Assembly: GCA_015680685.1 (NCBI GenBank)
Contig: MNCI01004643.1
Span: forward strand, 348,263-412,262
Source of the DNA: Gnetum montanum
Lineage: Eukaryota > Streptophyta > Gnetopsida > Gnetales > Gnetaceae
DNA length: 64,000 bases
Reading direction: 5' to 3'
Positions 1 to 11,252 of this stretch are shown here, piece after piece (positions within the stretch are counted from its first letter, which is position 1; each line of letters opens with the position of its first letter). Below the pieces are notes generated by a model. That model saw nothing but the letters and a program-made list of their open reading frames with translations, was not told the DNA's origin and did no database searches. A program made the position numbers and the translations under genes.

Positions 1-620
1 TGGTATGTACTAGGCCATACATAGCTCATGCAGTGGGAGTTGTTAGCAGGTTTATGTTTGATCCAGGAAGGGAGCATTGGGAAGCTGTAAAGTGGCTCCT
101 AAGATATTTGAAAGGAACTTCAGGTATGACACTTTGTTTTAAAAGGATCAACATTACTCTACACGGTTTTTTTGATGCAGATCTAGGAGGTGACTTGGAT
201 AGCAGGAAGAGCACCACTGGTTGTCTCTTTATTGTGGGCAACACGGCTGTGAGCTGGATGTCTCGACTTCAGCAGAGCATTGCTCTCTCAACCACAGAAG
301 CAGAATATATGGCTATCTCAGAAGCTGGAAAAGAGATGATCTGGTTGAAGGGTCTTCTAAAAGAATTGGGTAAGACACAGGAGAGCAATGAGCTTTTCAC
401 TGACAGTCAAAGTATCATACATCTAGCTAAAAATTCAATCTTCCATTCCAAATCCAAACACATTCAGCTGAGGTATCATTATATCCAGGAATTGATAGAT
501 GATGGAACATTATTTCTAACAAAGATTCCTGGTTCAAACAATGCTACAGACATGTTAACCAAGGCAGTTACCTTTGCTAACCTGAAACTTTACACAACCT
601 TAGCAGGCCTCCATGGTTAG
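1..620 (+). CDS. Ty1/copia polyprotein, RNase H end (partial)
   Basis: The frame is open from the window edge to a stop at 618-620, so only the C-terminal part of a copia Gag-Pol polyprotein is present. The RNase H domain is clear: DADLGGDLDSRKSTTGC near 170-220, STTEAEYMA near 290-310, then LFTDSQSIIHLAKN and the SKHIQLRYHYI block typical of copia ends. RNase H removes the RNA strand during reverse transcription in the virus-like particle. There are no internal stops, unlike most other elements here, so this copy is among the better preserved. The same family forms the element at 6678-11252, where the homologous frame carries stops. An LTR follows at 670, preceded by a purine-rich primer tract (CAAGTGGGAGAT) at about 658-669. 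Confidence 0.88.
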   Translation, partial: VCTRPYIAHAVGVVSRFMFDPGREHWEAVKWLLRYLKGTSGMTLCFKRINITLHGFFDADLGGDLDSRKSTTGCLFIVGNTAVSWMSRLQQSIALSTTEAEYMAISEAGKEMIWLKGLLKELGKTQESNELFTDSQSIIHLAKNSIFHSKSKHIQLRYHYIQELIDDGTLFLTKIPGSNNATDMLTKAVTFANLKLYTTLAGLHG

Positions 621-669
621 CAATGAGGAGGCATTATCTTTTTGTTTGATCAGTCTCCAAGTGGGAGAT

Positions 670-970
670 TGTTAAGTTAAGTGGTGACTGATCTAACACG
701 GGTCAAACTAGTTAATATCAGTGAGCAGTAGTTAACAATAGTTAACAGCAGTTAGACCAATAGTTAACCAGTAGTTACCGGTCTAGTTTCCGTTCTCTTC
801 CGTAATGGCCCAAAAACGTTGTTGTTTCTATAATTATATCTAGAAATTATTATTTAATAACAATTCTCATGTATTTTCGGTGGTGTGCTTGCTTAAATGC
901 CACACAAAGCTGTGTGTGTTGCCTATGTTTTTCTTTTTCTTTGGTTCTTTATCTGTTCCTGAATTTAACA
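670..970 (+). repeat. Copia 3' LTR
   Basis: The segment begins TGTTAAGTTAAG and ends CTGAATTTAACA, and it directly follows the copia RNase H frame and its polypurine tract. It is homologous along its length to the LTRs at 6678-6966 and 10965-11252 in inverse orientation. Immediately after it, DNA resumes as the 3' part of a gypsy element, so the copia copy lies inside that gypsy element. The 5' LTR is outside the window, so the target duplication cannot be checked. Confidence 0.85.
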
Positions 971-2149
971 AATTTTCCCTTTCTCGTCTCCTCAGAATGG
1001 TGGTGACTCTTTGGCAGAAGCATTCTTGTTACTTCAGGTGGATGGATTGGCTAAGTGTATTGATGCGAAGTCACTAGAAGTGGATTGTTTGAGTTCGGAT
1101 TTGGAATGGGATCTACTCAATCACATTAACCATAACTACACAAGGGGTTGTACACCACCTTGTTCTTGGGACTCCATTCCATTCTCTTCTTTCCATCATT
1201 CTTTTGCCATTTTCCACCTCATTGCCAGTTGTATTAGTAGTCTATATTTTGGTTGATGCATTGTTTTCTTTTTGGTAAATTCTTGTTGTTAAGACTTTAA
1301 ATCTTGCTCCTAAATGACATTTCCAGAGCCTACGGACTCTTTAAATGCAGGATTGTCAGAACATAAAAGGCATGAGCCTGCTTTGGGGAGGACCCACTGA
1401 CATTCCTACTTGGTGCATTAGTTAACTTCTTTCCCTTAAACATTGCTGCAATCAACATTTGTTTTGTTCATTTCCACCTCTGACATCCATTTTATTAGCG
1501 TTTCCATTGTTTCTTTTTCTCCATCTTTCTTATTCCTTATCTTTTTCCATTCTATCGCTACCGGAGGATCACTCTTAGTCATGGGGGTTCCTGGTCCAAT
1601 TTTTTCAAATTTTTCCCTAACCCCTACACCTTTTGCAGTCACTAGTGTTATATCTCCAGAATCAATATTAGCCATATCACAACTCAACCAATGGACCATA
1701 CATTGAGGTAAGGTATCAAATGCATTGTGATTTAATTATCCTTACTAATATGAGATTGTGTTGTGTGTGCAAATTGAAATCATACAACAATGGACTGGAC
1801 CTAGAGGAAACACTTAGGATGGACTAGTGCTGGAACAGTCGTGCAAGGAACAAGATTGATGGCATACTTATAGATGAACAACGGGAGGTGCAATCTTGGC
1901 ATCAGTAGCAACACATCTTCTTCTTTTCTCTCTCTCTCTTCTCTCTTAGCTGCCAAATAAGGTTGGATGTCAATTGTGTATAGTGTTCACTCTTGTAGTC
2001 ATGAACACTAATATTGTCATGTATTGTAATGATGATTCGTTCACACATCACCCCATTCATCATTAGTTATCATTCAAGTTAATAATCCCATACCTTCCCA
2101 GTATTTTGTAAGGAACTTGAGGACGAGTTTTCATTCAGTCATGGGGGTA
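971..2149 (+). mobile_element. Gypsy (Athila-like) 3' internal region with polypurine tract
   Basis: This stretch has no convincing sense gene. It is homologous to 14270-15452 and 51690-52833, which occupy the same place just before an LTR in related elements. Shared landmarks are AGAATGGTGG near 995, the GCATGAGCCTGCTTTGGG block near 1370, and TTAGTCATGGGGG near 1575. The primer tract GTCATGGGGGTA at 2138-2149 abuts the LTR. The antisense strand has an 87-codon open frame at 1436-1699 whose sequence partly recurs in the two relatives (see findings). Confidence 0.75.
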
Positions 2150-2923
2150 TGATGAGCCGCAATATCGCATATGCGATATCGCGTCCTGTCTCATCTTCTA
2201 TAAATAAGAGGCGACGCCCTTTGTTCCCAATAATTAGACTTAGACCCTTAGCCAAACTCTTGTAGTTTAGTCATTCCAAAGTTAGAATAATTCTTGTGTG
2301 CCTACAATAGGAGTCATAGAGTGAACGGATCTTTATTCGAGAAATTTGTACCTGAGCACACATTTGTGTACGACAATAAAGACGAACTTTATGATAAACC
2401 TTGCAGCATACAAATTAAGATAATTGGTAATTAATTATTATTTAATGCTTTCCTAGTTAATTAATATCTCTCTCAACCTTCAACCCCCTTAGTTAAATAC
2501 ACTCAGTACAACCGCTTCGAGCATGCATGTAGTGCTTGGTAACCTAGTAACAATTAACGTTTGGTAATCCCAACAACGTTGCACTAGTTCAGGATGTGTA
2601 CGGAAAGTGGGAATGGATACTAGTCTTAGGAACATTTAGAACTTAATTAATGAATAGTTAATGTAAGTTAGCCACTTAGTTCTCTCTCCCTCTCCTTTAT
2701 TAGTAGAAGACATAAAAAATACAAAAGCTATAAAAATCATATACCTCAAGCTTACTTAACCATACAACCGTGACAATACAAGTAAGTTTGGGAAGATAAC
2801 AAACTATGATCGACGAGTAACTTTCTAGATACCATAACTAGTCCGTCTGCGGAGTTCAACTGGATCGTGCATGAAACGCTCGTATTCATATGGTTGAGTG
2901 TAGAGGTACCTCGCCACTGATCA
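2150..2923 (+). repeat. Gypsy 3' LTR
   Basis: It begins TGATGAGCCGC right after the polypurine tract and ends CACTGATCA (the family consensus end is CTCATCA). U3 holds GATATCGC-type palindromic motifs (2160-2183), followed by a TATA box TATAAATA at 2199-2206. An AATAAA lies near 2376, in the context GACAATAAAGACGAAC shared by the other family LTRs. Beyond 2923 the sequence changes abruptly to the gag of a minus-strand relative. This suggests that the element inserted into that gag. Confidence 0.8.
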
Positions 2924-3933
2924 ATGTCTATGGTGCCTATGGTATTTCGTACTCTCCCTCCTTTCGCAGTGTGTTTCTCCAGAATGTCCTCATCCCCTTT
3001 CTTAACTATTTTTTCTATTATTCCTATTTCGCCTACCATTATCCTCAAGGTCTTTCCCTCTACGACTGTGTTTCTATCCTGAAGGAGAGGGGGAAGAAGA
3101 TGATGGAGGTGAAGAGGGAGGAGGACCATCACAATGATGATGCATGCTTCCTTCTCTTTGGTGGTCGCAGCCTCGATCATGGTTACAATCAAAATGTCCA
3201 TCTTTGTCATGTGTTCGTGTTCCTTTTTCAGATCCTTTGTCTCTGTCGGTACTAGAATCCGAGTTATGGATAGTTAAGTGAAGATTTTTATACACATCCC
3301 CTTGACCAAAGTCAATGGGAGGAACATCATTATGTGGAAGACCTCCTGAGGCAGGTTCACCACCCTCATTTTCACCTATGACATATGGGACATCTAGCGA
3401 CCACTTCCCCTTCATAGATTTGTGATGTCTCTCCTGTTGTAAGTCCCTTTGACATTGTGCCTCTATGGGTTGATACTCTCTCGAGTCGTGTTCATGTACA
3501 ACATACTCTGCCTGTAAGTGTTGCATACCAATTTTTGTGAGAGCATGAAGAAGCATGCTTGGGACTGAACGATCGAGAGGTAACACTATGTTACCTTCTA
3601 AATCACACCAACGCAGTTGTTCATCTTGGTGAAGGATGAAGGTAAATTTTGGTATATATTCATCGGGATGAACATATACCACACGAAACTGTTGGGGCAC
3701 TGGAGGGTCATCATATGTATTATGCCTTCGATTATTCATTGTGTCAGACCTAGGCAGTGAAACACTCTTGTAAGAAGAAGGAAACATGATTAATTCTTCA
3801 GTGTGCAACATTTTTCTCTTCTCTTTTCTAATAATTTTAAAATAACCAACCCTAAGGGTTCATTCCAATGATGGGAATATTTCCTAATTTCTATTTAGCA
3901 CATAAAAAATAAATTCCTCAGTAATGGTGCCAA
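2924..3933 (-). pseudogene. Gypsy gag N-terminal part and leader (broken)
   Basis: The minus strand from 3811 to 3074 encodes about 245 residues, then continues in another frame towards 2924 where the plus-strand LTR starts. It matches the gag start of the full element at 47495: both share FILHQDEQLRWC/R, NIVLP, DRSVP or DQSVP, LQAEYV or LYAEYV, and a His/Ser/Pro-rich low-complexity tail. Gag forms the virus-like particle. The frame is shifted near 3074-3210 and the C-terminal half is missing. The tRNA-Asp-type primer site beside the LTR (3916-3932 read on the minus strand) is decayed by G-to-A changes. The rest of this element presumably lies left of the window, beyond the inserted elements. 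Confidence 0.75.
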
Positions 3934-4805
3934 TGATGAGCGGCAAGGTATCCCTATGCTCAACTATACGAATACGAGCATCCACGCACGATCCGGTCAA
4001 ATTCCAAGGACTAAGTGCTTATGCACCTTTACAAAACAAGGATGGGTTAGTTAATCGTTGTTTTCCCAAGCTCACATGTATAGCATAATTGTATGGTTAA
4101 GTAAACTTGAGGTATATGATTTTTATATATTTTTATGTTTTATGTCATGGTGCTAAAAAGGGAGAAGTGAAATAATTAAGTAACTAATTTAATTTAACTA
4201 ATCAACTATGCTCTAACTAGTCCTAACACCAGCATCCATTCCCACTTGTCGTACACATCTTGAACCAGTGTAGCACTACTGGGATTACCAAACACTAACT
4301 GTTATTGGGTTACCAAGTGTTCCACACATGCTTGAAGTGGTTGTATTAAGTGTGCTTACTTAGGAGAATTAACAGGGTGAGAGAGAGAACATTAATTAAC
4401 TATAGAAAGCATTAAATAACTATAAATAACATGAAGGGTAAGATATAATCTATTCTAAATGTTGCAAGGGTTATCACAAAGTTCATCTTTATTTTCGGCC
4501 ACAAGGTGTGCTCAGGTACACAATGCTCGAATAAAGATCCGTTCGCTTTATGACTCCTACTATGGGATCCGTTCGCTTTATGACTCCTACTGTGGGCACT
4601 CAGAAATAATTCTAATTTTGAGAAGGGGAAAGTGCAAGAGTTTGGGTAAGGGACTAAGAGACTAAATTAACTTATTCCCAAACCAAGTGTGCCCGCCTCT
4701 TATTTATAGGCGACGAGATAGGCTCTGACATTGGATGTCTGGTATCACTTGGTAGGCCCCGATATCATGAATGCGATATCGCAGCCTCGATATCGCAGTT
4801 CATCA
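3934..4805 (-). repeat. Gypsy 5' LTR, inverted
   Basis: Read on the minus strand it starts TGATGAACTGCGATATCG at 4805 and ends CCGCTCATCA at 3934. U3 has GATATCG motifs between about 4760 and 4800, and the TATA box reads TATAAATA at 4708-4701. It faces the gag at 3811 with the primer site in between, so it is the 5' LTR of a minus-strand element. ATAAT follows at 4806-4810 and may be one half of the target duplication. A 30-bp tandem duplication lies within R (4536-4595). Confidence 0.82.
4536..4595. repeat. 30-bp tandem duplication inside LTR
   Basis: GATCCGTTCGCTTTATGACT occurs at 4536 and again at 4566, giving two adjacent 30-bp units that differ at one base near their ends. The related LTRs have one unit. 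The duplication is therefore private to this LTR. Confidence 0.8.
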
Positions 4806-5225
4806 ATAATTAACAACTAGCCTTTCTTCATTTAACCATCTTCTCTCATTCCTATTTATTATATATCTTCATCAATTTTACCAAGCATTGATATTAGGTA
4901 ATGGAACTCTTTACACTAAGGGACTTGTCCTTAATTGTTACATTTATTTAATCACTATTCATACTTTCATTAAAGTTATTTTATGTATTCTATATTCTAC
5001 TAATTTTTAATATATTAATCAAGCACTATTTTTCTCCATAATACAACTATAGGCACTTTATTATATTTCTTTTTCAAATTAATAGAAATCACATATATAT
5101 TTTCTATGCCTTCTAAACTTCTACATTAAATGTAGTATCAAGAAAGTAGCCTTTGTAGTTAATCTTCTTGGAAAAATTCAAATTGTTTATCTTATGATAT
5201 TAATTCATGTCCAAAACTTTGTTGT
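4806..5225. other. AT-rich DNA, nothing recognised
   Basis: This AT-rich stretch lies between the inverted gypsy LTR and duplicated segment A. I see no gene, repeat array or transposon end, apart from the possible ATAAT target duplication at its left edge. It has no counterpart beside segment B, where an LTR abuts the duplicated DNA. Confidence 0.5.
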
Positions 5226-6677
5226 ACAACTCTCTCTCATAGTTTCAAGGTATGACTGCTATGATTGTTTCCTCTACAATTTACACAAATCTATATATCT
5301 TTTTTATTCTTGTAGATGGATATAATAGCTCTTTAACTTCTAGGTATTATTCCACTTTTCAATATTTTGTTAAATAATTTTGTTAGCCATATGACACTTG
5401 TATCTCATGTACACTTCTAAGCTTCTATAGGAATGACATTTGGTCTTGTAACTTTGCCCTTTATCATCTTAGATAAGATTATGTTCATGTTAGATAAGAA
5501 AAATTCATTGATTAGTCAAAAAATTGGTTTTTCTTCTTACATGTCCTTTGCTAGAAATTCATTATTTTTAATAATTTTTGAAATTAAATTTTCATCTATT
5601 CAAAATTTTCTTGTTTATTACTAAAATGCTTCCTTGATACATTAAATATCTTTATGCTTTTTGTTTCTCATGTTTTCCAATTATATATCTAGATTTTTCG
5701 CCCTCTATTTTAAGTGACTATTTATGCATATAAAAAAAAGGACTAATAATAATTCCAACTTATCATATGTGATTGGTATGAGTCCATATAAGGGATGAGA
5801 GGCCACCTAGAGCCTCAATGTTTATCCTACCAAGCAAGATCTTGGGAGGGGTAGTGGATGAGCAATAGCTTAACTTCTTTGAGTAGATGTGCCTAGGCTT
5901 AGACCTAGGTCCTTGACTCAAGAAATGACCATCTTACCATCACTCCAAATGATAATCCCTAAGCTATAGTCTTCTTTAATAGCTCATAATTACTATGGTG
6001 GTAATGCATGGATATCTAATGACCATCATTAACCATCCTCATGGGTCTATTGGCAAGCAAGGGTGAAACCCAATAATACATCATCTTCCTAGCCTTGTTG
6101 AGTTGCATACATGAGTTTTTTGTTTTGCTATTCACCTCTATGAAGAGCTAAATCTTTGTTTATTTGTAAATTCCTTCTATCATCTTCAATTGTTTTCTCA
6201 TGCCATTTTAGTCTTTCTTTTAATGACTTTCTTATAATAGTGATGTAGCAACTTTTTTATATAGGCTTGTTCTTTAATATTTTTACATGCCTAAACCCTC
6301 TAAAACACCATTCTTGTAACTTATCTAAAATAAAAGTCACTCATTTATCTCTTATAGTAACATTCAATATTCATCTAAGTATTCATATTTTTACCCCATT
6401 GATTTGCTATTCATGCATCTTTTGTACTACCCACCATTGAACACCATATAAAATAAAAAACCTGATTATTTGGTACCTTACAAATTTTTCCCTTTAGCTT
6501 TATTGGGATTTTCTTATTCCATAAAACACCACTAGCATGTCTCCATTTTGACTATTCTACCCCAATCCTATTTCTTATATCTTTATCAATTTCACTATTT
6601 AATTGGAGTATTGAGAAAAAAAACACATCTATGAGATTTGGTATAACTTAACTACTATTTGCCAACCTCACACTAAC
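5226..6677. repeat. Duplicated segment copy A, left part
   Basis: This DNA matches 16417-17868 closely and in the same orientation, for example ACAACTCTCTCTCATAG at both left ends and TTGCCAACCTCACACTAAC at the right. No protein-coding gene is visible in it. The copia element at 6678 splits it from its right part at 11253. CTAAC at 6673-6677 is the left target duplication. Confidence 0.88.
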
Positions 6678-6966
6678 TGTTATATTCAGGAACAGATAAA
6701 GAACCGAAGAAAAAGAAAACACAAGCAACACACATAGCTTTGTGTGGCGTTTAAGCAAGCACACCACTAGAAATGCATGCGAATTGTTATTAAATGATTT
6801 TTCTGGATACAATTATGGTTACAGGAACGTTTTTGGGCCATTACGGAAGAGAACGGAAACTGGACCAAAACCACTAACTGCTGGAACCAGTAACTACTGC
6901 TAACTATTGCTCATTGCTTCTAACTGGTTTTGACCCATGTTGGATCAGTCACCACATAATTTAACA
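6678..6966 (-). repeat. Copia 3' LTR
   Basis: On the plus strand it runs from TGTTATATTCAGG to ATAATTTAACA, followed by the reverse of the polypurine tract (ATCTCCCACTTGG). It pairs with 10965-11252. Confidence 0.92.
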
Positions 6967-7059
6967 ATCTCCCACTTGGAGACGGATCAAACAAAAAAAT
7001 CTTACTCCCTTGCGTATTCCACAGATGTTATTAATCCCACAAACAATGCCTCCTTATTG

Positions 7060-8475
7060 CTAATCATGGAGGCATGCTAAGGTTATGCAAAGTTTCAGCT
7101 TAGCAAAGGTGACTGCCTTGGTTAACATGTCTGCAGGGTTGTTTGAACTAGGAATCTTCCTCAACAATAATGTTCCATCATCTATCAATTCCCAGATATG
7201 ATGATACCTCAGCTGAATGTGTTTGGATTTGGAATGGAAGACTGGATTTTTAGCTAGATGTATGGCACTTTGACTATTAGTGAAAAGCTCATTGTTGTCC
7301 TATGTCTTACCCAATTCTTTTAGAAGACGCTTCAACCATATCATCTCTTTTCCAACTTCTCAGACAGCCATATATTCTGCTTCTGTGGTTGAGAGAGCAA
7401 TGCTCTGCTGAAGTCGAGACATCCAGCTCACAGCCGTGTTACCCACGGTAAAGAGACAACCAGTGGTGCTCTTCCTACTATCCAAGTCACCTCCTAGATC
7501 CGCATCAGAGAAACCTTGTGGAGTAATGCTGCTCCTTTTAAAATAAAGTGTCATACCTAAAGTTCCTTTCAAATATCTTAGGAGCCACTTTACAGCTTCC
7601 CAATGCTCCCTTCCTGGATCATACATAAACCTGCTAACAACTCCCACTGCATGCACTATGTTTGGCATAGTACATACCATAGCATACATCAAGCTTCCAA
7701 CTGGTGAAGCATAAGGTACTTTGGCCATGTGTTTTCTCTCCTCATCTGTCTTTGGTGCCTGCTCCTTGGAGAGATGAACATGGCTTCCAATAGGAGTATT
7801 TCTGATCTTGGCATCTTGAAGACTAAACTTTTTCAGAAACTTTCCTATGTACTTTTCTTGAGATAGCTTCAGTAATCCCTCTTATCTATCTCTAGATATT
7901 CTCATCCCAAGTATCTGCTTAGCTGGCCCCAAGTCTTTCATCTCAAATTTTCATGCCAAATGCTGCTTTAAGCTATTGATCTCCTTCATGCTAGTCCCTA
8001 CAACTAGCATATCATCAACATATAACAACAATATTATATAACAATCATTAGTATTCTTGAAATAGCAACAGTGATCCATCTCGCTTCAAACAAAGCCATT
8101 TTTACACATAAATCCATAAAACTTTTTGTACCATTGCCTTGGAGCCTGCTTCAACCCATACAGGCTTTTCTTCAATTTACACACCAGATTTTCCCTTCCT
8201 GAAACTTGGAAGCCTTCTAGTTGTGTCATGTAAATGTCTTCTTCGAGGTCACCATGTAGAAATGCAGTTTTGACATCTAGCTGCTCTAGATGCAAATCAT
8301 CAACAGCCACAATACTTAGCACTACTCTAATAGTAGTCAACTTTACTACAGGTGAAAAAATTTCTATGTAGTCAATTCCCTTTTTTTGTTGGAAACCCTT
8401 AACTACTAACCTTTCTTTGTATCTTTTGCTGCCATCATGTTCTTCCTTGACCCTGTACACCCACTTATTCTGCAA
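7060..8475 (-). pseudogene. Copia reverse transcriptase and RNase H (broken)
   Basis: The RT domain starts near 8475 with QNKWVYRVKEEHDGSKRYK and continues through LEQLDVKTAFLHGDLEEDIYM and KSLYGLKQAPRQWYKK, all standard copia RT motifs. The YVDD active-site motif is coded near 8008-8028, but a frame break follows about 8086. RNase H resumes at 7728 with YASPVGSLMYAMV, then DADLGGDLDSRKSTTGC and STTEAEYMAV, ending near 7070. Stop codons include one right after EYMAV at 7360. RT and RNase H copy the element RNA into DNA. This copy cannot make a continuous enzyme. Confidence 0.9.
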
Positions 8476-8580
8476 TGTCTTCTTTCCTTATGGCAACTTA
8501 ATTAGTGTCCATGTCATATTTTTGTGGAGTGACTTCATCTCATCTCTCACAGCCACCTAACACTCAACACAATTTGTTGC

Positions 8581-9916
8581 CTACATTGCTTCATCCAAAC
8601 ATTTTGGTTCCCCAACATCAGTCAACAATAAGTAATGTAATGAGGGAGAGTACCTTTCTCTAGGCTTTGGTGTTCTTGCAGACCTTCTCAACTGAGGCTC
8701 TGGTGTGGCTGTTTCTGCAACCTCATTTTCATTTTCAGCTATCCTATTTCCAGGATTTTCTTGAGTCCTTCCATCCACATCCCTCTCAGATATCTCTTCC
8801 AGTTCAGCCTTCTCACATTCCTTTTCTTGCTTCCCTACAATGTTGGATTCTAAACCCAACCTATCCTTGTACACCATGTGTTCATTAAAAATGACATCCC
8901 TGTGTCTGATAATTTTCCTTTTTTGATCATCCCAGAAAGGATAACCAAAATTATCGAAACCATAGCCAATAAAATAACATTTCTTGGCTTTAGGATTAAG
9001 CTTATCTCTATCATTTGAATCAATATGCACATATGAGACACACCCAAAAATTTTCAAATGTGAAAGATTTACCTCCTTTCCAATCCATACCTCCTCTAGT
9101 ATTCTGAACTCCAATGGAATTGCATCTACCCAAAAGAACTTTGGTAGCCCAGAGTGTATTCTAATGCTCCTAGCTCTTTCATTCAAGGTTCTATTCATCC
9201 GTTCAGCATCGTCGTTTTGCTCTGGCGTTCTTAGAACTATCTTGATCATCCTGATCCCATTTTCTGAACAGAAATTCTTGAATTCTTGGCTGTCATATTC
9301 CCCTCCATTATCTGACTTCAGACATTTTATTTTTAAACCAGTCTGATTTTCTACTTCATCTTTCTACCTTTTAAAAGTAGCAAACACATCAGATTTATTT
9401 TTAAGAAAATAAACCCATACCTTCCTAGTGGAATCGTCAATGAAGGTGACATAATAGCTTGAGCCTCCAAGAGACTTCACTCGAGCTGGCCCCCATACAT
9501 CTGAATGCACTAGTTCAAGCTTTTGACTCTATGATATCCTCCCTATCTTTAAGAAAGTAACTCGTTTTTGCTTCCCATAAACATAATCTTCACACAAGCC
9601 AACATCATCACACTTAAACTTTGGTAACTTTCCCTTTGAAGCCAACAACTTCATAACTTTTTCACTCATGTGCCCAAGTCTTTGGTGCCATAGGACTGAA
9701 TCACCATCATAGTTAGCAACTGCAACTGCATCTTTCTTTGCTATAGTCATGTAACAATGTTCCCACCTTACTACCTCGTGCAACAACCAAGTTTCCCTTG
9801 GTAATCTTCCATGATCTATCGCCAAATGTTGTTGTATACCCATCCAAATCCATCTGACTCATGGAGATTAAATTTTTCTTAAGTCCTGGAACATGTCTTA
9901 CATCTTGCAATTTCCA
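8581..9916 (-). pseudogene. Copia integrase with GAG-pre-integrase domain (broken)
   Basis: From 9843 to 9529 the frame shows the zinc-binding GAG-pre-integrase motif WHQRLGHMSEKVM. The integrase core follows across a stop: DNGGEY is coded near 9310, and AERMNRTLNERARS, with the catalytic Glu region, near 9180-9210. The FGCVSYVHI, FIGYG and DVIFNEH blocks around 8880-9050 are the usual copia integrase C-terminal motifs. A basic and Pro-rich linker (RRSARTPKPRERYS) leads into RT. Integrase inserts the cDNA into the host chromosome. Stops near 9367 and 9529 break the frame. Confidence 0.88.
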
Positions 9917-10224
9917 TTACATCCCTTGGGTGGTCTTTATTTGAACTTCACCCTTCCCCACAATATCCAAAGGTTCATCATCTGCAAGATAAACCTTTCC
10001 AAACTTCCCTGCAACATAATTTTGTAACAATTCCTTGCATGGAGTGGAGTGAAATGAAGCACCTAAATCCAGAATCCAAGATTCAATGGGATTATCCACA
10101 CAACAAATCAAAGCATCAGCAATAATCTCCTCTACTACATTCGTTGATTCATCATCTTGAGTGTGATTTTTCTTCTTCTATAGTGCCCTACACTGATTTC
10201 TAAAGTGACCCTTCTTATCACAAT
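9917..10224 (-). pseudogene. Copia zinc knuckle and aspartic protease (broken)
   Basis: The protease motif WILDLGASFHSTPCKELL is coded near 10020-10080. DLGAS matches the copia active site, usually D-S-G-A, with Leu in the second place. Upstream near 10180-10225 a zinc-knuckle-like C-x3-C-x4-H-x4-C is present in a different frame from gag. The usual spacing is C-x2-C, so an extra base or codon probably disrupted it. The protease cleaves Gag-Pol during particle maturation. Confidence 0.8.
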
Positions 10225-10941
10225 TCAGCAAACAACTTCCTTGTGATTTTTAGATTTTCCTCTGCCTCTGGACTTCGATCTACCATTACCATGGTTTTGA
10301 CCACGTTGTGAGCTCCTACCTCTGGTTTCTGCATTCAAAGTAGACCCTGAGGATTCGCTTGACTCCCTTCTGTGAATGTCCTCGGTAAGAATCAAGTCTT
10401 GAATATCATTCAACTTTAATTTTAAAGTACTTGATGAGCTACTCACAGCAGTCACTATTGCAGACCAACTGTTTGGAAAAGATGACAGTAAAATCAACAC
10501 CTGGATTTCGTCCTCAAAGGTGATCGCCACTGAATTCAATTGACTAATTATCGTATTGAATTCATTGATGTGATTTGTAACTGATGCATCTTCACCCATC
10601 TTTAGATTGAACAACCAACGCATCAAATATACCTTGTTTGCAGCAGATGGCTTCTCATACATACTTGACAACAACATTTTCATTAAACCTGCAGTGGTTG
10701 TCTCATTAACGATGTTGAATGCAATGTTTCTTGCCAATGTCAATCTAATCACACCAAGTGCCTAGAGATCTAAGAGATTCCAATCTTCTTGATCCATTTG
10801 ATCTGGCTTCTTCCCTAGCAGCGGTTCATGCAACTTCTTTTGATATAGATAATCTTCAATCTGCATCTTCCAGAACCCAAAGTCTATTCCATCGAATTTG
10901 TCGATCTGGACTTTCCCGTCCTTGGATGTCATTGCTCCCAT
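10225..10941 (-). pseudogene. Copia gag (one in-frame stop)
   Basis: The likely start is the ATG at 10941-10939, shortly after the LTR and primer site. It begins MGAMTSKDGKVQIDKF, and FWKMQIEDYL is typical of copia Gag. A TAG at 10762-10764 interrupts the frame, in a spot where relatives usually have Trp. Downstream 175 codons are open to 10225: NHINEFNTIISQL is a classic UBN2-type gag motif, followed by a Ser/Arg/Gly-rich tail (SSQRGQNHGNGRSKSRGRG) of nucleic-acid-binding type. Gag assembles the particle that houses reverse transcription. Confidence 0.9.
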
Positions 10942-10964
10942 TGATCCATTGCTTCGATACTAGT

Positions 10965-11252
10965 TGTTATATTTAGGAACAGATAAAGAAGTGAAGAAAA
11001 AGAAAACATAGGCAACACACACAGCTTTGTGTGGCGTTTAACCAAGCACACCACCGGAAATGCATGCGAATTATTATTAAATGATTTTTCTAGATACAAT
11101 TATGGTTACAGGAATGTTTTGGGCCGTTACGGAAGAGAACGGAAACTAGACCAGAACCACTAACTGCTGGAACCAATAACTACTGCTAACTATTGCTCAT
11201 TGCTACTAACTGGTTTTGACCTGTGTTGGATCAGTCACTACATAACTTAACA
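10965..11252 (-). repeat. Copia 5' LTR
   Basis: It runs from TGTTATATTTAGG to ATAACTTAACA on the plus strand and is next to the primer site (10946-10963). It pairs with 6678-6966. CTAAC follows at 11253-11257. Confidence 0.92.

Larger units (their letters stand above)
6678..11252 (-). mobile_element. Full-length Ty1/copia element (decayed), minus strand
   Basis: Two LTRs of 288-289 bp flank gag, protease, integrase, RT and RNase H in copia order on the minus strand. The 5-bp target duplication CTAAC (6673-6677 and 11253-11257) is perfect, and the uninterrupted target survives at 17864-17868 in the duplicated copy B. By eye the LTRs differ at about 20 positions, mostly transitions, so the insertion is not recent. 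The primer site at 10946-10963 reads TAGTATCGAAGC on the minus strand, a decayed match to the initiator-Met tRNA site TGGTATCAGAGC. Stops and frameshifts in several domains make it non-functional. It belongs to the same family as the partial element at 1-970. Confidence 0.93.

Noticed and set aside
5433-5624. 63-codon ORF in segment A
   Set aside because: The homologous part of segment B (about 16650-16820) has indels that break the frame, so it is not conserved as coding.
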